Source of the DNA: Erythrobasidium yunnanense
Lineage: Eukaryota; Basidiomycota; Cystobasidiomycetes; Erythrobasidiales; Erythrobasidiaceae
NCBI GenBank assembly: GCA_001600175.1
Contig: BCJC01000006.1
Coordinates: 1,255,968-1,319,967 of the forward strand
Direction of reading: 5' to 3'
Length of the DNA: 64,000 bases
Shown here: one piece after another, positions 34,458 to 45,924 of the stretch
How positions within the stretch are numbered: the first letter of the stretch is position 1
Layout: each line of letters starts with the position of its first letter
Notes under the pieces: generated by a model
Databases searched by the model: none
What the model saw: the letters and a program-made list of their open reading frames with translations, nothing else
Told to the model about the DNA's origin: nothing
Position numbers and translations under genes: made by a program

Positions 34458-35498
34458 ATGGCCTCATCTTCGTCCCTTCCCATCTCCTTGCAGCATGGCT
34501 CTACTCCTACTCCTACTACTGACACTGCGACCGCGCTCCACCTGCTTCCCTTCCACATCGCATACTCGGGAAAGGCAGACATCGCAGCATACTTTGGATT
34601 GAGCGATGAAGGGAGTAAAGCATACTTCAGAGGGAGGATGATGGTAGGGAGCAGTATAGACATCCCTAGTGGTTACACGGGCCAGATATGGAAGAGCAAC
34701 GGACCATCCATGGTCGCGCCTATCCAACCTCATTCGCAATCATCAAGGAAGCGAGAACGCGATGGACCGATACCGTCGATAGAACATAATGCAGAATCAC
34801 CGAGACGCTCACCGAGAAAACATACAGAAGCGCCTGCAGCCAAGAAACAGAAAGTTATAGTAAAGAAGAAGAAGCCGATAAAGAGACAGGTGTTCGCAAT
34901 GAGCCCGGATGCATCGCCTGTCAAGGAGGCAGCTAAGATAGAGGAAGGACTGGATCAGGAGATGCTAGATCAGAAATTGGAGGAAGCGGCGGAGATCGTC
35001 AAGGAGGAGGACAATACGCAAGAGATGCAAGAGAGTAGTACAGTGCAGGAAGAAGATGCTACAATTATGCAAGAGGAAGCGAAAGACGCGCTTTCGAAGC
35101 AGGAAGAAGCGATCACGGAACAGCCTATACGCGTCGCCGAACGAGCCGTCACACCACCTCCCACATCCCTAGCACCAGTGGTTCCAAGCACACCCGTTCT
35201 CCCATCTTCCCTACCATCCTCCCTACCTCAAACTCCTCAACAGCCTCAAATCTCGCACGTCGAGCCGGACATTCTGGAAGATGGCGGCCCGCTAGTCGAG
35301 AAGAAGTTGATGCCTACCTCTACGTTTGGGAGCTTTACTATCTGGAATCCGGATAATGTATTGGATAAAGGGAGCGATGAATATGTTAGGAGTCTGAATG
35401 AATGGATCGGACTGGCGGCATTGGTGAGCTGAGGCGTTTACGCAAGGATACCGAGTCGGGTCATCAGCTGACTTACTTGCCTCCAGATACATGCATAG
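34458..35498 (+). CDS. RNH203: Ribonuclease H2 subunit C
   Basis: Non-catalytic subunit of the RNase H2 trimer that removes ribonucleotides from DNA and RNA:DNA hybrids. Exons 34458-35423 and 35487-35498 give 325 aa. The N-terminal part ALHLLPFHIAYSG, then YFRGRMMVGSSIDIP and GYTGQIW, and the C-terminal part FGSFTIWNPDNVLDKG, then YVRSLNEWIGLAALIHA are the two halves of the RNase H2C triple-barrel fold. Between them lies a 170-residue Lys/Glu/Pro-rich insertion with a basic cluster (KKQKVIVKKKKPIKRQ) that could act as a nuclear localisation signal. The family is usually about half this length, so the insert is large. Confidence 0.88.
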
Positions 35499-35830
35499 GA
35501 CAACCTGTATTAGAGCGATCCTGAACTCAGCCCTGCCTCTTCCCTGAATTTCGAAGCCGACCAGTTCCATTCGGAATCGCAATGATGATCTCCTGTTGTC
35601 TCGCTGTTCTTGTTGCTGCTACACGAACAGAACTTTTATTGGCCAAGCTTCACCTCTCTCACGCTCACAACCCCCACACTCACCCTGCCAATAGCACATC
35701 CCCTGATTGACTGGCTACGAGTGATTTGTGGAAAATCCCTTCGTTTCTTCAGCAAGACTCCGCCTCTTACATATCAAACCATTGCAGACTTCTGCGTATC
35801 CTTCACTCCTCCATCCTTATTGCGGCAAGT
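35499..35830. other. Intergenic gap
   Basis: About 330 bases between RNH203 and the next plus-strand gene. Pyrimidine-rich just upstream of the latter, as expected for a fungal 5' flank. No other element seen. Confidence 0.4.
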
Positions 35831-36680
35831 ATGGCTACTCTGCAGCCATATGTCTCGGCAGCTCGTTCCCTGCCCCGTGACGAAGACGATCTACCCTTGA
35901 CGATCGAACAATTAGAGACAGCATTCGGGAAGTGGGTGTATGACTGTCTAGACGGCAGGCTCCTGAGGATTATTGAAGACAGATGGGAGGAGTATGAGAG
36001 ATCTTATAATCGTTTTCAGCAGGTAGAATCAGAGGCGAAGGAGCTGAAGAAGTCAATTCAGCGGTATCGAGACCTGCTGAATAACAAGAGGACAAGGAAA
36101 AGGCACAAGCTCCTGGCAGGAAGCTCCTTGAAGGTCCATTGATATTCTTCCTCGTTATCGTCGTCCGTTATGCTGACTCGCAGCTCTTTCTGTAGATTCC
36201 GCTCCTTCTGCAGAGACAATCGCCCGGCAAGCTCTACGCGCGGATCACCAAACTCTCGGTGGCATTGGCAGAACTCGACATGAAGCAGGAAGCGTCACTA
36301 GATTTCCGATCCTCAACGGGCGTTGACGTTCAACAGTTTCTGGTCGATAGTTTCACTCTAGCAGAGGACATCAGAGCCAAGCTACAGCTTCCCTGTCCAG
36401 TGCACATGAAACCGGAAGGTCGACCTTTCATGTTCTGCCAACCATATCACCCGGCTCTCATAACATATATGCACGGCAACGTAGGAGAAGTAGTGTATTG
36501 GATAGAAAACGTCGACGAATGTGTCTTTCGGTGAGCCCTCTTTGAACGCTGCCGACATAATCTAGGGCAAACAAGACTAATCGCAGACATTTTGTGTCTT
36601 GCAGGGCCAGAAAGTCTACAGGAGAAGTGGGACTTGTGCCATTTTCAAGCAGAATCATCACGGAACTCTTTCCGATATAG
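35831..36680 (+). CDS. Coiled-coil protein with possible degenerate SH3 C-terminus
   Basis: Exons 35831-36133, 36196-36530 and 36587-36680 join to 243 aa. I do not recognise the protein. Residues 35-100 form a charged, coiled-coil-like region (IIEDRWEEYERSYNRF, EAKELKKSIQRYRDLL). The C-terminal ~55 residues read YHPALITYMHGNVGEVVYWI ... CRARKSTGEVGLVPFSSRII. That is the SH3 pattern (hydrophobic strand, charged turn, then R-x-STGEVGLVP), but the usual ALYDY start and the second Trp are missing. Function unknown. A role as an adaptor is a guess from the SH3 resemblance. Confidence 0.6.
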
Positions 36681-37037
36681 CCCCGTAGGCTGCCTGCCGC
36701 CTTGTTCTGCCCACGCATGCGTTGCTTTATAGGCACTTCCCAGTATCTGTATACTTGTGACTCTCAGGACTGCTTGAATATAGACCTTGTGATGCTTTCT
36801 GCTCTGTCATGCTTATCATATCTGGTCTATCTGTTCTGCAGCAGCAGCTCTGATCTGTCCACGCTGGATGAGTAGCATCATCCCTGACCTTGAAACCACC
36901 CCTCAGCAATTTTGGGGTTACTACGTAATGTCATGTTCAGCCTGCGATAGCACATGACTAGAATAGCATAGCAATCAGAGCAGTAGATCTGAAGCATTAC
37001 ACAGGATTGCTGCGCAACCTGGAATGTCTAGCCACTT
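36681..37037. other. Convergent intergenic gap
   Basis: Tail-to-tail gap between the coiled-coil gene (+) and the MADS gene (-). No gene seen. Confidence 0.4.
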
Positions 37038-39142
37038 TCATTGGTTTGTGCCGCCATTCCCTGCAACCGCCTTCGCAGCCGCCATCAATTCCTCCCTTAT
37101 CCTGGCACCTTCTCCTTCTTCCCATTTCTTCTCAGCCCTATCATGCATCGCCTTGAATTCCGGATTCTGGTGAACCGTTTCGATCATCTTCTTGAAGGCA
37201 TCCGAACTATAGTCCATCCTGTCAAACAAGCTGAAAAGTCCATCTTCTCTAGCTTGAGCGTGCTGCGAGGGGTTGAGATTGGCTAGGATATCTGCATTAT
37301 AAGCTGAGATGCCGTTTGGCAAGAGGGTATGCTGGGCCTGAGAGGTTTCGCCATGCGGATCGCCTGGCTGCTGCTGGCGCTGCGGGTTGTAATGCTGTGT
37401 AAACTGACTGCCGAGATTTGGAGATAGCGGACCAGGTACACTATGTGCAGCCGAGTCTGACACGGCACGCTGCTGTTGGTCCGGGACTTGTGGTTGCAGA
37501 CTGCTGCTGCTTTGTTGGCTCCGACTTCGTGTAGTCGATCGAGTGGCACGTTTCTTATGTGAGTCCACCATCTCCGGGTTAGGATTAAATATCTCTACCA
37601 TCTCCGGATCGCGATCGAAGGCGCTAGGTCCAGGAGTGATGCTGTGACTGACTGTATCGCTAGAGATAGTTGGTCCGTATAGGTCGGCTGTACCTTGGTT
37701 GTTGTGATTGGCATAATCTACAGGTGAGCTGTAGGTTTGACTGCTCTTCGAAATAATAGGATGAAATGCTGAAGCTCTCGCATTACTTGTGTCTCGGCTT
37801 GTGCTCGAGGCTGGATTGAAGCTAGAATTCCAGCTATGAGCAGAGCAGAAGAGTAAATCAGAGTGTTCTCAGTAGCCTGAGCAGGTTATACGCACTCTGA
37901 CCAGCCGTCCATCATGCTAGTAAAGCTTACGACAGGCGGACCAACGGCAGGAGCTGTCTCCGCATCTTGTGAGAAGCTGTTATCGTTACTTCTCATATTT
38001 AAAGATCTAGCTGGGACTTCATTTTGAGTATTCTCCTCGAATCTTCTTTCCAAGCTGAGACTTCGCCTTAAGCGGCTCAGATTCCTGGCCTGTTCCTCTT
38101 CTCCATCCGGCACATTCAGTAGGGATTGGTCATACACATCTCCACTCTGGAACGTGTCCAAAGAGCGCTTTGCAAGCTGCTCGGGTCTGTAAGACGGGAC
38201 ATAGGTAGAGGCGGTGAAGTCAGAAGGTACGGGCGGAAGAGGTGGTAGTGCAGATGTAGACGTGGACGGCGTAGGAAGAGGAGGAAACGTTGAAGAAGAA
38301 GCAGACACGAAGCCTGTATTAGTGGCATTATTGGAGAACGCGTCGCGCAACACGATGGTCCCTCCTCGCTTCGATTGGTCCTCAAGACGCTCGTCCGTCT
38401 CCGTGGACTTGACTGTACCGTTCTGCGATGGTTAGAACTTCAGCCAGATGCGACAGGCAGTGATATGAGTCCTTACAAGGCATGCTGCGATTAGGTTCTT
38501 CCCGGCCGATTGGGTTACCAGTGGTTGGACTGGAAGCACCTATATTAAGCCACTGCAGCTCCTGAAGCCATACTTCATATTGCGGCTCACACTTCTCTGT
38601 AGTAAATGTATAGACGATGCCGCTGCTGCTCACGACCAGGAGTAGCAGACTCGACCTCGTTAGCGTAGACAGTTCGCGGGCCTGTATGTAACAAGCCATA
38701 GCTACTTCAGCCTGGGTTTCCGCGACTCAGCAAGACACGTCGCAGTGCCCCACCTTCGTGAATATCCCGGCTTTGCGCTTCGAGAAGGTGATTGCGCGTT
38801 TGGCCTTGTCAGCTATGAACTCTGTAATGACAAGGTAGAGACATAAATGAAGGGACGGTAGATGTGCGACAGGATCTGTCAGTATGGGGACATATCATTT
38901 GCCAAAGACGGCAATTGTCTCTGATCCGGCGACAGGATTAGAGACATTGCTCTTTGACGTTTCGATAACTGACCGATGGGAATCTTTCGTCGTCCTTTGC
39001 CAGGCGCGGCCTTGCGCTTCTTGCTGGACCCGTTCCCAGAGCCGTCGTCGCTCCCTTCGCTGTCGCCAGCTGGTCCTTCTGGATCATGCGGTGTCGCCAG
39101 CTCGAAAGATGGTACCGCAAAGGACGGAGAAGCTGATGCCAT
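37038..39142 (-). CDS. SRF/Mcm1-type MADS-box transcription factor
   Basis: Five exons (38974-39142, 38754-38821, 38477-38681, 37896-38412 and 37038-37833) join to about 584 aa. The MADS box runs from GRRKIPIEFIADKAKRAITF through SKRKAGIFTKARELSTLTR to SLLLLVVSSSGIVYTFTTEK, with the SRF-type extension (CEPQYE...). It binds CArG-like DNA as a dimer and, in fungi, controls mating, cell cycle and metabolism with partner proteins. An acidic Ser/Gly-rich N-terminus precedes the box. The long C-terminus is Ser/Pro/Gln-rich, with a Gln-rich patch. Compared with canonical Mcm1 the box differs at several usually fixed places (KIPIEF, KARELS, TRSSL). It could therefore be the main Mcm1 ortholog of a divergent lineage or a second, Arg80-like paralog. 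Confidence 0.85.
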
Positions 39143-39262
39143 TGCAGCGACGGTGAAGCCTGAAGGCCAGGTCGATCAATTGGATGGAGCGCGAGAAGGT
39201 GCAAGCTCGGCCTTTCGAGAAAGCCTCGTTTCGAAAGCACAACAACATACGACTATGGACTG

Positions 39263-42200
39263 CTAGACTTCCAATAACGCAAGCACTGCTTGTTCACTAC
39301 TACTATTTACTGAGCTGGCATCACATATCGATACTTGGGCAGCATCTCCGCCTGACGGCCGCCAATTAATCTTCAATTGTTCTGCAAGCGCATCCGCTTG
39401 ATCGATGCCCGTATAGATCCTACCAGCTCTCCAGCTTGAAGCGATGGTTGGCCGGCTTGGCTGATCCACCTTCCTCTGCCAGCCTGCTCCTTCCATCACA
39501 CGGTCTATACAGTGCATCCTTGTCTGCATAGGCATGCAAGCTGTCGGTAAAGTTACAGTCCTAGGGAAGACTGTCCAGAAGTAGTCTTGTTGCACAGGAT
39601 GGGGAGCGACAAATTCGACGAACGACCCAGAGCGACTGCTGCTGATGAGAGTGGACCTAGGTTTATTCGGCGATGTTGCAGCCAGAGGAGGAGCTATAAG
39701 CAGACGTGAATCCATCATCTCGTAAGGTGCTTCGTTTGGGTCTACCAGTGTCTTATCCGGTTCTTGGGCGTCCGAAAGAGCCATCTTGGCGGTGAAGACC
39801 TCGCAGGCGGGGACTACCCTTTCCGTAGTTACCACCTTTTTGGCTGGCTTACGCAGGAGCACCTGAGGCGAGTTTGTATTCTTCCGCTTCCTGTTTGTCC
39901 TTCCAGCTTTCGGCTTATCAGCCTGAATAAGCTTATCGTACCACTCCTGCTCTTGCTTTTCTCTCCAGCCTGCTGTGAGCCTGTCTTTAGACGGTGCCTC
40001 GGCCTCACTACCGCTCTCCCCGCCTGAGAAGCGCCTCCAGAGATCATCTACTTCCTCTTCCGCTTCCGACTCGACAAACGAGCACGCTTCTCGAGCTAGG
40101 ACTTGTAGCTGTCTGAGGTCTACACATTCTTTCTCTGTGCGTGTGTGATGTATCGCTGAGACGCGCGGAAAGCGGAGAACGTAATGAGGTGTTCCTCGTG
40201 GTTTGACGAAAGAAGCTCCGAAGAGCTCGAAGACGAGGGGTTTCGAGAATACGAAGGTTGGTCGAGAGACAAGCGCAGGTGAGAACGATAGATTGAACAA
40301 CCAGGAGTTGCCAACTCTGCTAGACTGCGGTATTCCCCAACATCAGCCGAGTCCAACCAGAAGCTGACGCAGAAGACCTACCCATGTCTGAGTATCTACC
40401 CCGCCTCTTTCTGCCACCTTTCGATTGGCATTCAGCAAGTCCCCCCGACTTGGGAAATGTTCAACGCTGAAGAGGACATGGTACCGAGGTTTTGCCTCCA
40501 TACCGTTCTCGACCTCCCATCCGTTTTCGAGTAAGCCTATGAAGAAGGTCGTGAAAAGAGTATTGGGGACTACGGGACGTAAAATCAACTTCTGCTTAGA
40601 AAGGGGCTTTTCAGCGGTAACTTACCGTTCAGCTCTCGGCCCCGCTCTTTCGACCAAGATGCGCCGACAATCAGGAAAGAAGCCGTGTCTCCAAGGCCAG
40701 GTATATAGTCTGACCCTCAGACATCAGCAAAGGTCGCTTGCTGTTCATGGAGGCTACATACGTACCCCGCTTCAGCTTGATCCACTGCTGCCCTCGCCGT
40801 CTGTCATTGTAAGTTGAAGAGGCAGGCTTGAGCATGAGGCCCTCTAGATAGTTGGAAAGATTACCGTAAGTAAACTCTCCCATATCCCTCGAGGAGAACT
40901 TACCTTGTCTGTCGACGATAGCTCGAGCAAAAGCTCTAACAAGTGCCTGTAGTAGAGCATCTTCAGTCAACTATGTAATGAGCAGAGATGTCAAAGAAGG
41001 GACATACTTCGTAGCCAGCCGTTGAGCCCAAGATCTTAAAATCAATGCTTGTCCGCTCAGCCAGCATGCTCTGCAGAGTATTCAATCAGCTGGGTCCTTC
41101 TTCCGCAATTAGAGATATTACACGCACATATCCCTCTATAGGTCTTATCACAGACTCGAGAGCCTTTCTTCGGTGATCGTACGAATCTACGCAAATATTA
41201 GCGATATTAGCGATTTTGTAGAGAGAGTCTAGCCATATATCCAACACCTACCGAAGAGCAGATTGAGCCCATTGAGGGATAGGATATCGAAGAAGACGAT
41301 AGCGAGATGCCGTTGAGGAGTTATTGCGGATAGGATCGACGAAGCTGATGTCTGGCTCGACTCGAGCAAGTCTGGCTTGCCGCTACTGAGATGAGTATCA
41401 GTATATCTTCAGCATATCTTGAGCTGGTCCATAGACTCCAAAATAGCTTACTTTTCGTGAGCAGACGGTCCTGTACAATCTGGTAGCGTTCCAAATTCAT
41501 CAATCTTCTCTTCCGCTTCGTTGTAGGGAACCATCTCTGCTTCCAGTATTATGCTTCGGATAGGTTCGCGAGACTGAGATCTGGGAGCCTCGGCGGTTCG
41601 TCGCAGAAGATGCGGAGAAGGAGGCGATGTGGGTGATAAAGAGTGTGAAAGATTCAGTGCAGACAAGATAATTCTGAGTTACATCTCAGCCTCATATGTC
41701 GGACAGAAGGATGAACAGGAAGTGAAACGTACGGATGGGTGAGGATTCGATCTTGTGTGCTATCTCGCTTAGACTTGCTGAATATCTTGAGATAATTGCC
41801 ATCGGTCGCATCCAGGCCAATATGTATCTGCATGCTAATCAACATACTGTCAGTTAAAGTATCTTGATGCTCTGACAAGACGTTCGCTTACCGCTCGCCA
41901 TCATACTTCGTTTCTAGCCAAACCTTAGCAGCTTGTTCAGCTACTTCAGCGACAGAGCGAAGAGAGCGGCCTTTCGCTGCTTTAGGTATCTATAGAATAG
42001 ATTGAGCACCAGATTCCATTCGATGGAAGGCAATAGATGCGTACCTCTATCCGAGTCCCCACGGCTGGTAAGGCGATTCGTCGCAAAAGCTTCTCTGCTT
42101 CTGCGTCTGTATATGAAGGTCCTAAGAATTCTTATCAGCGCTTGAGCCACCGTGAGCGTCGACTTATTGGCTTACTATCGAGAACTTTGTTCGTCGCCAG

Positions 42201-42941
42201 CACACCGAAGGCTGCATCCAGATCTGACCGAAAGCGCCAGATAGATGGAAGTGCCCAGCTCCATGCCTTTAGTGCATCATATATTTCTAGCGGCTTGTAG
42301 TAATTCGAATTGTAGTCCAGTAATGCTCTTTCCTGATTGACAGTCGGGAGAGGGTAAAGCAGCGGCGACAGGTCTCTCAGGATTATCTGAGACAGGAAGC
42401 ACGCCTCTCTTGCGGAGAATGCAGAGAAAAGGTCGTAGAGTACATCATTTCTTGATCGATGCCTTTTATTCGGACCAAGGAAATGAGCGGCCCGAAGCTG
42501 CCTGCACGAGTAGTCACAGTGTGAGGCCAGCTCGTCAAGAAGAGCATCGAGGCGTTCTAGCGCCAGCGATGGGTATTCCAAAGTAGCGTCTCGCCGGACC
42601 ACCAAGATCGCTTCGAGAGTGTTCCCAAAGCATCCGGCGCGCCGTTTTTGAGCATCCATATCTTCTACTATGTCATTGCTACTATCGTTCCACAGCTCGA
42701 GAGACTTGCTAGCGAATCCAAGTGCTTTCTGCAGTTCTCGCGCCAGTAGCGTTTCCTTGAGGCCATATCGTCGCCGGACATCGTGTTCAGGGAAGATCAA
42801 GCGGAAGAGCAGTAAGCCTTGATGATGGCTCGCGCCAGTGAGCAGGCTGAGCCATTCTTCGAGGTGTTGCAGCGGAGTTTTGGAGCGTGTTTTGGCGATT
42901 CTGTCGAGCAGGAGGACGACGTCGCTGAAGAGGATGGTCAT
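39263..42941 (-). CDS. ATP-dependent DNA ligase, fungal Adl1/ligase IV-like
   Basis: This is a multi-exon gene for an ATP-dependent ligase that would seal DNA nicks through a Lys-AMP intermediate. The N-terminal ~270 residues (DVVLLLDRIAKTRS, HLEEWLSLLTG, LIFPEHDVRRRYGLKE) are the helical ligase N-domain. The nucleotidyltransferase core shows motif I KYDGER (near 41905), IFSKSKRDSTQDR, SIILEAEMVPYNE (motif III), IVFFDILSLNG, EGLMLKP (motif IV) and QQWIKLKRG (motif V). A C-terminal part of about 345 residues follows (WLFNLSFSPA..., RGTPHYVLRFPRV, then acidic and basic linkers). The layout matches the poorly studied fungal Adl1-like ligases better than Lig1 or canonical Lig4. No BRCT repeat is evident. 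Many introns of 50-60 bases; exact joins of the middle exons are approximate. Confidence 0.8.
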
Positions 42942-43368
42942 CTATAGACACATGGTACCGTACTGCGTGGGTATATTCAACAAGCGATTGGAGGGAAGCA
43001 GAGAATGCAAACACGCGCAAATTGAACAAAAGTCGCGTCTACTTTGTCGGCAAGCTGCAATATCATATGAAGTGAGCAGCATCGACTTGGACAGATCAAA
43101 TCGCAATAACGATGCTCAAGAGCTCTGCTTCCCTGCCCGAGCTGTGGCCTTACAGCTGGCTGACCTGGTTCGAGCCGATGGAAACTTCCTGCGAATGCCG
43201 CCTGCTTGGGAGCTGATCTTCCTCATCATTTCTGTGTCCATATGGCATCTGGCTGACGGCGTATCGCCAATAGCAGGGATTCAAAGGGATGTCTGGCTAC
43301 GTCTGCAACAGAGCGTGCCGCTGTATCAGGTTCTGGCGTTCATGGCGTACGACAGAGGTAGAGCATAG
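42934..43368 (+). CDS. Doubtful small open frame
   Basis: An open frame of about 144 codons from an ATG at 42934 (MVIYRHMVPYC) includes FLRMPPAWELIFLIISVSIW, a hydrophobic stretch. It overlaps the start of the ligase gene on the other strand by a few bases and has no family features that I recognise. It could be a chance frame in the shared 5' region. Confidence 0.15.
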   Translation: MVIYRHMVPYCVGIFNKRLEGSRECKHAQIEQKSRLLCRQAAISYEVSSIDLDRSNRNNDAQELCFPARAVALQLADLVRADGNFLRMPPAWELIFLIISVSIWHLADGVSPIAGIQRDVWLRLQQSVPLYQVLAFMAYDRGRA

Positions 43369-43507
43369 TCGCTGCGACTATGCGGCCATGTCACAGCTGC
43401 TGTATACCCTTGTTGTTCGACAAAAGATAAGGCGCCATGCGTGCCCCTAAAAGCTCGAAAAGTCTTGAAATGACAGCTTGCTCTCGCAAACACCAACTCC
43501 CAACAAG
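42942..43507. other. Divergent intergenic region ligase/APS kinase
   Basis: About 565 bases between the start of the ligase gene (-) and the APS kinase start (+). It would hold both promoters. Apart from the doubtful frame noted separately, nothing stands out. Confidence 0.4.
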
Positions 43508-44527
43508 ATGGCTACCAACATCACCTGGCAGTATGTAGAAGCCATTGCCGCAGCCTGGCGAACGTATCCAGCTTGAAGCTGACAAGTCTTGTCAATCTCG
43601 TGCTTCTTCCGCCGTCATTCCGTTTCTCTATCCTATCGCAAACACTACTATCATGCCTCGTCTGAATCGCCTACAGCGCATCTCATGTCACTGAGGAAGA
43701 GCGGATCCGCCTGACTGGCCAGAAGGGCGTCACTATCTGGTTGACCGGTCTTTCAGGTGAAGCGAATATCGACCCTACAGAGCTTAGCATGGCTGACTTG
43801 CTTCTGTGCAATCTCCTCTCCGTATCTGCAACAAATTCTGCGCCGTGCAGCTTCCGGAAAATCGACTCTTGGCGTAGCTCTCGAATCTGCTTTGCTACAG
43901 CTTGGAAAGCGTGCATTCAGACTGGACGGCGACAACATACGCTTTGGACTAAACAAAGACCTTGGCTTCTCGCAACAAGACAGAGTGGAAAACATCCGTC
44001 GTATTGGGGAGGTGCGTATCCCAGGTCTCCTTATTATTCAAGTACAGCTAGCTTATTTTGTTCTGGAATGGCAGGTCTCGAAACTCTTTGCGTCGTCGTC
44101 GACGGTCGCTATTACCGCCTTTATCTCTCCTTATATCGCCGACCGAGATGTAGCGAGGAAACTGCATGAGGAGGCAGGACTCGCTTTCGTCGAGGTGAGC
44201 AGCTGCCTTCATCACCCTACATTCTGATCTTACCGCTGAATTATTGCCAGGTCTTTGTCGACGCAAGCTTAGAAGCCGTAGAGAAGCGAGATCCCAAGGG
44301 TCTATACAAGAAGGCCAGAGCAGGCGAGATCAAGGGTATGTACATCGTTGGAGACCTGCTGTGAAAGTTACGCTGAAGTGGACCTTGCAATCGCAGACTT
44401 CACAGGCATTTCGGCGCCGTACGAAGCCCCTACAAAGCCAGAGATCCACATCAAAACCGATGAGACGAGCATAGACGATGGCGTCAAGCAGATGGTCAAA
44501 TACCTCGAAGACCACAAATTCATCTAA
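43508..44527 (+). CDS. MET14: Adenylylsulfate (APS) kinase
   Basis: Met14 phosphorylates APS to PAPS in sulfate assimilation, in the cytosol. Six exons (43508-43530, 43677-43756, 43851-44011, 44075-44194, 44251-44335 and 44397-44527) join to 199 aa, the usual length. Visible motifs are [26 protein letters not shown] (P-loop, split by intron 2), [77 protein letters not shown] and PYEAP. All are hallmarks of the family. The first intron is about 146 bases and follows a 23-base first exon. Confidence 0.95.
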
Positions 44528-45041
44528 GCTATCCAGATCGCTCTGCTCTGCATCGTACCGTATAGACACGCATAGAATAGAATGGGAAGAGACCGGCAGA
44601 CTTACCGCAGCGCACCTCCGGCCTACTCTTGACGCCTTCTACAGCACGCCATCGAGGTTTCGGCACTTCAGGCAGAGTGACTTTTTAGATGTTGCTCGCT
44701 CCCTTTTCTGATCGTTACCTGTCCATCTCCCTTTCAACCCACTGTGTCTGTCGATCAAGCATTATCGCACAATCGATCATGCTAAGCGTATAGCCAGTGC
44801 GTGTAATGAACCGCGCAAGCACGATACAGATGAGTACTGGCCTCTGTCGATCCATGCTGAAGCAGCTCAATCGCTCAAGCTTGCGCACGTCCGACACGCG
44901 GCTGTGCTATCTGGGGTATAAAGCAGCTCTCACTGGACGCAGTCCTCTCTCTTTCTCCTGCACTCCCGTCTCAAGAGACTTCCGCTACATCGATCATCAA
45001 AGCCATTATCGCATATCCTCGTTCCTCCACAGATCCCCAGC
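44528..45041. other. Intergenic region with TATA box before small Cys-rich gene
   Basis: About 510 bases. A TATAAA lies at 44918-44923, about 120 bases above the ATG at 45042, followed by pyrimidine-rich DNA typical of a transcription start region. No other gene seen. Confidence 0.45.
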
Positions 45042-45350
45042 ATGCCGCCCGCTCTCGAATGCCCACGCGATCACAAGCTCGTAGTGTCTCATGATCTCAA
45101 CCACATTGGGTGCATGACTTGCAACAGACACGATGCGGAACACACGTTCCCTCTATGCTATGGGGACCGAGACCATATCTGGACCAACGCTGCGGTCAAA
45201 GGAAAGCCGGTGAAGCGTCACAAACCAGAGATATCCAAATACGTGCAACCGGACTATATTACGTACAAATGTCAGATATGCGAAATGACATACGTCAGAA
45301 ACTTCATATATGATGCGGACAGGCAAGCCTCCGGGTCCCAGCGTCGCTGA
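45042..45350 (+). CDS. Small Cys/His-rich protein, copy A
   Basis: It encodes 102 aa in a single exon. I do not recognise the family. Pattern in order: CPRDH, IGCMTC, a conserved AEHTFPLC, DHIW, then KCQICEM and a basic end. These give C-x3-H, C-x2-C and C-x2-C pairs that could hold one or two zinc ions. A second copy lies 575 bases downstream with the same order of motifs (TFPLC, HxW, YCLYC). No signal peptide or membrane segment. The shared motifs make it very likely that both are real genes. Confidence 0.65.
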   Translation: MPPALECPRDHKLVVSHDLNHIGCMTCNRHDAEHTFPLCYGDRDHIWTNAAVKGKPVKRHKPEISKYVQPDYITYKCQICEMTYVRNFIYDADRQASGSQRR

Positions 45351-45924
45351 GACATACGCGCTGCGCTGGCGTCCCGCTAGCATGCTCGCCGCCTGTCCTC
45401 GCTAGCTACTGTCACTAAAAAGGTGCGAGAAGCACCCGCCTAATCTCTCTTTCCCTCGCTCCCGCTCTGCTCCATCCTCTCCTTTTGCGCTTCTTGCTTG
45501 CAGCTCGTGTAGTAGCTTAGGCTATCTCGCTGTCAAGAATCCTACTATGTGCCTTCCCGAACCACAACACAAGTCACTGCTGACATCTCTTAGCTTGTGC
45601 TTACCGCCCCCGTTGCTGAGAACGCGGCTTGGCATCTGAGGCTTTCTTTCATCGTCTGCTGCTGGCCACGCCCCAGAAGCCTACATGGAAGCAGGCTTCA
45701 TGTCTCTTTGGAAAGTGGCTCCAGGGCTCATACAAGACGGAGACTCCCCTTTCAAAGCAGGGCTGTACTAACCGGCTGACAAAAGCTGCACTTGATGACG
45801 AGATCTCGGCTTTCGCTCTCTGCAGAGATTAGCTGCTTACGCTGAGAGTTCAAGCTCTCCGCAATCATCCGTAGGCCGACTTCGTCCTAGTCAGCGCCCG
45901 TGTAGGCCTGCGAGACTTACCTAA
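45351..45924. other. Gap between the two small Cys-rich genes
   Basis: About 575 bases without a convincing gene. Pyrimidine-rich near 45440-45490. It would hold the promoter of copy B. Confidence 0.4.
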
